37,327 bases of DNA, from positions 256,053 to 293,379 of the forward strand of contig JACPGJ010000007.1 in the NCBI GenBank assembly GCA_016182555.1. Direction: 5' to 3'. Numbering within the stretch: the first letter of the stretch is position 1; every line of letters starts with the position of its first letter. A program made the translations under genes and the position numbers. Shown one piece after another: positions 34,153 through 37,327 of this stretch. This stretch comes from Candidatus Kerfeldbacteria bacterium (GTDB lineage: Bacteria > Patescibacteriota > Patescibacteriia > UBA9570 > XYC2-FULL-38-9). The notes beneath the pieces were generated by a model, which was not told where the DNA came from, did no database searches, and saw only the letters and a program-made list of their open reading frames with translations.

Positions 34153-34428
34153 ATGGAAATCCCGTATTACATTTTTGGCATTCCCTATCTGCTCGCATTA
34201 TTCTTTTTTAGTATGCGATTTTTCTTTAACCTGTATCACATTATTAAATTTGGCTTTTTTGATTTTAGCGGAAAAATGAACACATTCTTTTTTGTCGCAC
34301 TCACTATTGTGTTACTATGGATCACCATATTATTACTCAAAAATGTTCCGTGGTTAGACACATTTACTCTTGACACCCTCTTCTCCAGTGATCTATTGAC
34401 TAATCGCACGGCAGATTTTTCTTTATGA
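34153..34428 (+). CDS. Small two-pass membrane protein
   Basis: The 91-residue product has two hydrophobic segments (about residues 5-28 and 42-65) and a polar C-terminus; no family recognised. It starts 5 bases after ruvB and overlaps the next gene by 4 bases, so it is part of the ruvB-to-queA transcription unit. A role next to the PH-domain membrane protein is suggested only by this coupling. Confidence 0.7.
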   Translation: MEIPYYIFGIPYLLALFFFSMRFFFNLYHIIKFGFFDFSGKMNTFFFVALTIVLLWITILLLKNVPWLDTFTLDTLFSSDLLTNRTADFSL

Positions 34429-35114
34429 CCAACCAACTCCCACAGCATCATCAATTACGATTTCCGACACAACGCCCGGGAGAACATGTGGTGTTATTAT
34501 TGCGTAGAAATTGGACAGTACTTGCACGCAATATTTCCTATTTAATATTATTACTTATTATTCCACCACTGCTATTTATTGGTATGTATGTGTTTACTGA
34601 ATTTCGTATTAACCCAGCGTCTGTTTCGTATATTCTCATTGTCGAAGGTGTCAGCATTTACTATCTATTTTCTTTATTGGCGTATTTTCACAGCTTTGTG
34701 GATTATCATTTAGATATTTGGGTAGTCACAGATCAACGTATCGTTTCTATTGAACAAGAAGGATTATTTCAACGCGTTATTTCTGAGTTGAATATTTTAA
34801 AAATACAGGACGTGACTTCGGAAGTAAAAGGGAAAGTGCAAACATTTTTAGATTATGGCCAAGTGTATATTCAAACGGCTGGGAAAGCAGAACGTTTTAT
34901 ATTTGAACAAGTTTCTCACCCGGCAGAAGTGGAAAAAATTATTCTTCAGGTACACGACCGTGCAAATAAAATGAATGAACTGGAACAGGTACGTGAAACT
35001 GAACAGTATCGTCATGAGATTGATGAACAATATGATGCCACACATGTAGCTCCGGGTAGTGTGGCTGGTGCGGTCAAGCCCATTGCTCCGGGTGAGGAGA
35101 AAACAAAAAAATAA
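34425..35114 (+). CDS. PH-domain membrane protein (bacterial PH, YdbS/YdbT-like)
   Basis: The 229-residue product has two membrane segments (about 35-58 and 65-92) followed by a bacterial PH-like domain (about 98-170). The domain shows WVVTDQRIVSIEQEGLFQRV, ISELNILKIQDVTSEVKG and FLDYGQVYIQTAG, the hallmark of bPH_2 proteins. A C-terminal Pro/Gly tail ends the protein. Function is unknown in most bacteria, with membrane-stress or sorting roles proposed. It overlaps the previous gene by 4 bases and is followed by queA after 8 bases. Confidence 0.85.
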   Translation: MTNQLPQHHQLRFPTQRPGEHVVLLLRRNWTVLARNISYLILLLIIPPLLFIGMYVFTEFRINPASVSYILIVEGVSIYYLFSLLAYFHSFVDYHLDIWVVTDQRIVSIEQEGLFQRVISELNILKIQDVTSEVKGKVQTFLDYGQVYIQTAGKAERFIFEQVSHPAEVEKIILQVHDRANKMNELEQVRETEQYRHEIDEQYDATHVAPGSVAGAVKPIAPGEEKTKK

Positions 35115-35122
35115 TTTTCACT

Positions 35123-36166
35123 ATGCAAATCAGTGAGTTTGATTTTGTGTTACCGCCAGAACTCATTGCAAAAGAGCCAATCCTTGGTGCGCGCGATCAA
35201 TCTCGATTGTTGGTGGTAAAACCTAGTATAGCGACATTGTCGCATCATCGATTTTTTGAATTACCAACACTGTTGCAACCAGGAGATCTCCTGGTGATGA
35301 ATAATTCAAAAGTATTTCCGGCGCGTTTAATAGGAAAAAAAGAAACTGGTGGACGTGTGGAGTTTTTATTAGTACGAGCGCTTGCAGAAAACGCAGCGGA
35401 GTGGGAAGTCATGATTGGTGGAAAAGTGCACCAAGGAATACGCGTAAAATTTGACGACAGTGAATACATACTCTCTGCCACTATTGGTGAGCGCCTGTCT
35501 CCAGAAACATGGAGCGTGACGTTTAACCACAACGGTGATGTATTGCGAAATGGGTTTGAACGATTGGGTCAAACACCTATTCCACCGTATGCCAAAGGCG
35601 GCAGCTTGTCAGAAGAAGCGCTGCGAAAACAATATCAAACGGTGTACGCCACTGAAGAAGGCTCGACCGCTGCACCAACCGCGGGTTTACATTTTACTCC
35701 ACAATTATTAAAAACACTGCACACACGCGGCATTCAAATGACGACCGTAACTTTGCATGTTGGGCTTGGCACCTTTCTTCCAGTAAAAGTAGAACAGACC
35801 ACGGAACACAAGATGCACGCTGAACGAGCAATTATTTCAGCCGAAACAGCCACACTGGTGAACCGCGCAAAACAAGAAGGTCGACGCATTATTGCTGTGG
35901 GTACCACAAGCGTACGCACGCTCGAAAGTTTTATGGAGAATGGCAAACTGCAGAGTGGCGAACGTTTCACTGATATATTTATTACTCCCGGTTTTCCGTT
36001 TCAATGTATCGATGCCATGATCACGAATTTTCATTTACCCAAATCCACACTGCTCATGCTGGTTTCTGCGTTCGCTGGCAGGGAATGTATTTTACGTGCG
36101 TATCAAGAAGCCATCCAACAACACTACCGCTTCTACAGCTTTGGTGACGCGATGCTTATCCTTTAG
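35123..36166 (+). CDS. queA: tRNA preQ1(34) S-adenosylmethionine ribosyltransferase-isomerase
   Basis: Converts preQ1 in tRNA wobble position 34 to epoxyqueuosine using the ribosyl group of S-adenosylmethionine. The 347-residue product is full length, with the family blocks LPPELIAKEPILGARDQSRL, DLLVMNNSKVFPARLIG, RLGQTPIPPYAKG, EGSTAAPTAGLHFTPQLL and the C-terminal FITPGFPFQCIDAMITNFHL. It acts after preQ1 insertion by TGT, which is not in the window. The start at 35123 opens right after the previous gene. Stop codons of queA and the convergent SpoIID-like gene overlap by 3 bases. Confidence 0.96.
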   Translation: MQISEFDFVLPPELIAKEPILGARDQSRLLVVKPSIATLSHHRFFELPTLLQPGDLLVMNNSKVFPARLIGKKETGGRVEFLLVRALAENAAEWEVMIGGKVHQGIRVKFDDSEYILSATIGERLSPETWSVTFNHNGDVLRNGFERLGQTPIPPYAKGGSLSEEALRKQYQTVYATEEGSTAAPTAGLHFTPQLLKTLHTRGIQMTTVTLHVGLGTFLPVKVEQTTEHKMHAERAIISAETATLVNRAKQEGRRIIAVGTTSVRTLESFMENGKLQSGERFTDIFITPGFPFQCIDAMITNFHLPKSTLLMLVSAFAGRECILRAYQEAIQQHYRFYSFGDAMLIL

Positions 36167-37155
36167 TACCGCGACGTTATTTTCACGCCGGTATAATAAT
36201 ATTTCAGAATTTTTTTCCAGCCCCAACCGAGGTCCGCAAAATATCGCGCACCTTCACCACTTAAACCCACACCGTGGCCATACAATGTTTCACCGCTGCA
36301 GCACGGGTCTGCAACAGATACTGCCCATGGGTAATCGCCATTCCACACCTCACTCCAAGAACGCGTGCGGCCATCAGAATGGGAAAAATACGGTGCAATA
36401 ATGGGTTCACTATCATACGTAATCACCATGCCGCGTGTGGCCAGCTGCGCCTGCACCACCAACGGTGCACGGTGAGTGTACCCCGCACCTTTATACACTT
36501 GGCTGTTTGCGGTGGCATCTAAACAATATGGTTGGCCAGGAAATTTTGTGCAATGCTCAATGTTATATAACGCGTATGTTCGTGCGGCAGTAAGCAACGC
36601 TTGCACATAACTCAGGTTGGTTTCGCCACCGGTTTCCGCAATACCACTGACATATCGCTCCAACCCAATTTCATTCACCAAGAGCGTTCGGTTCGATGAA
36701 GCAGAATAGATCACCTTCACCGTATGAAAAAATATATTGTCATTGAGTGTCGTGTTCCACGCTGGTCGGTTTTCAAAATTCAAAATCTTTACCACCTTGC
36801 CACCCCGCAATGGCGTTACTTGCACCGGCAGCTTCGCCACTATTGTTTCTTGTGGCCCGCGAACCGTATATGTTCCATTCTCATAGGTAATTTCTACCAC
36901 CTCACTTTTTTTCAACGTCATCAATACTTTTTGGTGTTCATTTTCTACAACAAAACGACTTGTCGCTGTAAACTGTGTAGGCTGTAGCGCATCACCCAGT
37001 AACACGTTCATAATCGGGTTTGCAGGATGATGCACGTGAACAGGCTTCTGTTCTTCAACCGCTTGCGATTGCATAGGCAGCGTGCAGAATAAAAAAATAA
37101 AAAAGAGCATTGCTGCTCTCATTTTTTGTCGAATTGTGCTGAAAAAATACCACAT
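36163..37155 (-). CDS. SpoIID/LytB-domain secreted protein
   Basis: Cell-wall enzyme family (lytic transglycosylase-type glycan hydrolysis is known for SpoIID). The 330-residue product has a signal peptide (residues about 12-32) and an exported beta-rich region (about 40-180). A SpoIID-like core follows: ERYVSGIAETGGETNLSYVQ, then ALLTAARTYALYN, and TANSQVYKGAGYTHRAPLVV. The key E of the family (Exxx[SG]) appears as AETGGE. The C-terminal YGHGVGLSGEGARYFADLGW is the matching family end. The start at 37155 agrees with the nearby extended -10; an alternative ATG at 37122 would also keep the signal peptide. Confidence 0.85.
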   Translation of the reverse strand: MWYFFSTIRQKMRAAMLFFIFLFCTLPMQSQAVEEQKPVHVHHPANPIMNVLLGDALQPTQFTATSRFVVENEHQKVLMTLKKSEVVEITYENGTYTVRGPQETIVAKLPVQVTPLRGGKVVKILNFENRPAWNTTLNDNIFFHTVKVIYSASSNRTLLVNEIGLERYVSGIAETGGETNLSYVQALLTAARTYALYNIEHCTKFPGQPYCLDATANSQVYKGAGYTHRAPLVVQAQLATRGMVITYDSEPIIAPYFSHSDGRTRSWSEVWNGDYPWAVSVADPCCSGETLYGHGVGLSGEGARYFADLGWGWKKILKYYYTGVKITSRY

Positions 37156-37167
37156 AATTTCAAATAT

Positions 37168-37176
37168 ATTATAGCA
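37168..37176 (-). promoter_or_regulatory. Extended -10 of the SpoIID-like gene
   Basis: On the minus strand TGC-TATAAT (37176-37168) lies 12 bases upstream of the start at 37155, giving a leader of about 6 bases. No -35 is visible because an insertion-like sequence begins about 12-20 bases beyond. Confidence 0.6.
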
Positions 37177-37185
37177 AAAAATTCA

Positions 37186-37327
37186 CTGTTAGGGAAAGTT
37201 GAAAACCGGACTGTGTAAAGTTCAAAAGTGGACTATAGTTTTGAGTTGTTGAAGCGGGAGATGTTGAGTGCCAAGGAAATCACCAGCATGCCAGAATCTA
37301 ATTTGGGCAATATTTTTTTCAAGGATT
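37186..37327 (+). mobile_element. Probable left end of an insertion sequence, cut by the window
   Basis: Two 18-base copies (37195-37212 and 37217-37234, differing at 3 positions, with period 22) stand next to a TGTTAGG-like border near 37187-37193. Spaced terminal iterons with a TG border are typical of IS21-like elements. Downstream, a frame opens around the ATG at 37261 and runs to the window end (MLSAKEITSMPESNLGNIFF), preceded by GGGAG, but too short to assign to a transposase. Confidence 0.4.

Noticed and set aside
1-37327. CRISPR array or prophage
   Set aside because: No regularly spaced repeats and no cas, capsid, terminase or integrase genes were seen.

Overview
The window looks like a chromosomal segment of a Patescibacteria/CPR-type bacterium with a moderately AT-rich genome. 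The basis is family content recalled from established knowledge, not a database search: a CPR-style PilB, a VanW protein with Asn/Thr-rich tails, a conserved 667-residue protein of a family I recall mainly from CPR genomes, a TrmB-type regulator fragment, a MopE/P-domain secreted protein and a PH-domain membrane protein. The lineage within CPR cannot be fixed from this window. Most genes lack a Shine-Dalgarno sequence, and several promoters sit so close to the start codon that leaderless or near-leaderless mRNAs are likely.

Layout. 1-2.4 kb: the end of a type IV pilus assembly ATPase gene, converging on a secreted LamG-like protein. 2.5-4.6 kb: a HicBA toxin-antitoxin pair, a truncated TrmB-type regulator and an AAA_14/DUF4143 ATPase. 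4.7-8.5 kb: valS, a structured intergenic element and an HD phosphohydrolase. 8.5-10.7 kb: a small GC-rich gene with its own hairpins and terminator, then an ABC-2 exporter pair. 10.7-13.7 kb: an orphan Phd-type antitoxin with an in-frame RelE toxin remnant, a degenerate HD-GYP protein and a BlaI/M56 sensor-repressor pair. 13.6-18.8 kb: three consecutive minus-strand genes for unrecognised, soluble, highly charged proteins, two of them helix-rich. 18.9-22.2 kb: a membrane-anchored DsbA-like oxidoreductase and a modular MopE/P-domain surface protein. 22.2-25.5 kb: a PadR operon whose membrane proteins include a DUF4214-like tail and two related multi-pass modules. 25.7-27.9 kb: the CPR-type hypothetical protein and tRNA-Glu. 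28-30.9 kb: Hsp20, a small conserved protein and VanW. 30.9-32.8 kb: an ECF sigma factor with a membrane anti-sigma-like partner. 32.8-33.0 kb: a previously unassigned structured RNA. 33.1-37.2 kb: ruvB, two small membrane genes, queA and a SpoIID-like protein. The last 140 bases look like the left end of an insertion element.

The window mixes housekeeping (valS, ruvB, queA, tRNA-Glu), envelope biology (pilus, disulfide chemistry, VanW, SpoIID, PH-domain protein) and signalling (PadR, BlaI/M56, ECF sigma). The best candidates for something undescribed are three: the minus-strand RNA at about 32804-32965, with a near-consensus promoter, a 24-position closing helix and a U-tract; the three-gene block at 13.6-18.8 kb; and the small GC-rich cassette at 8.5-8.9 kb.
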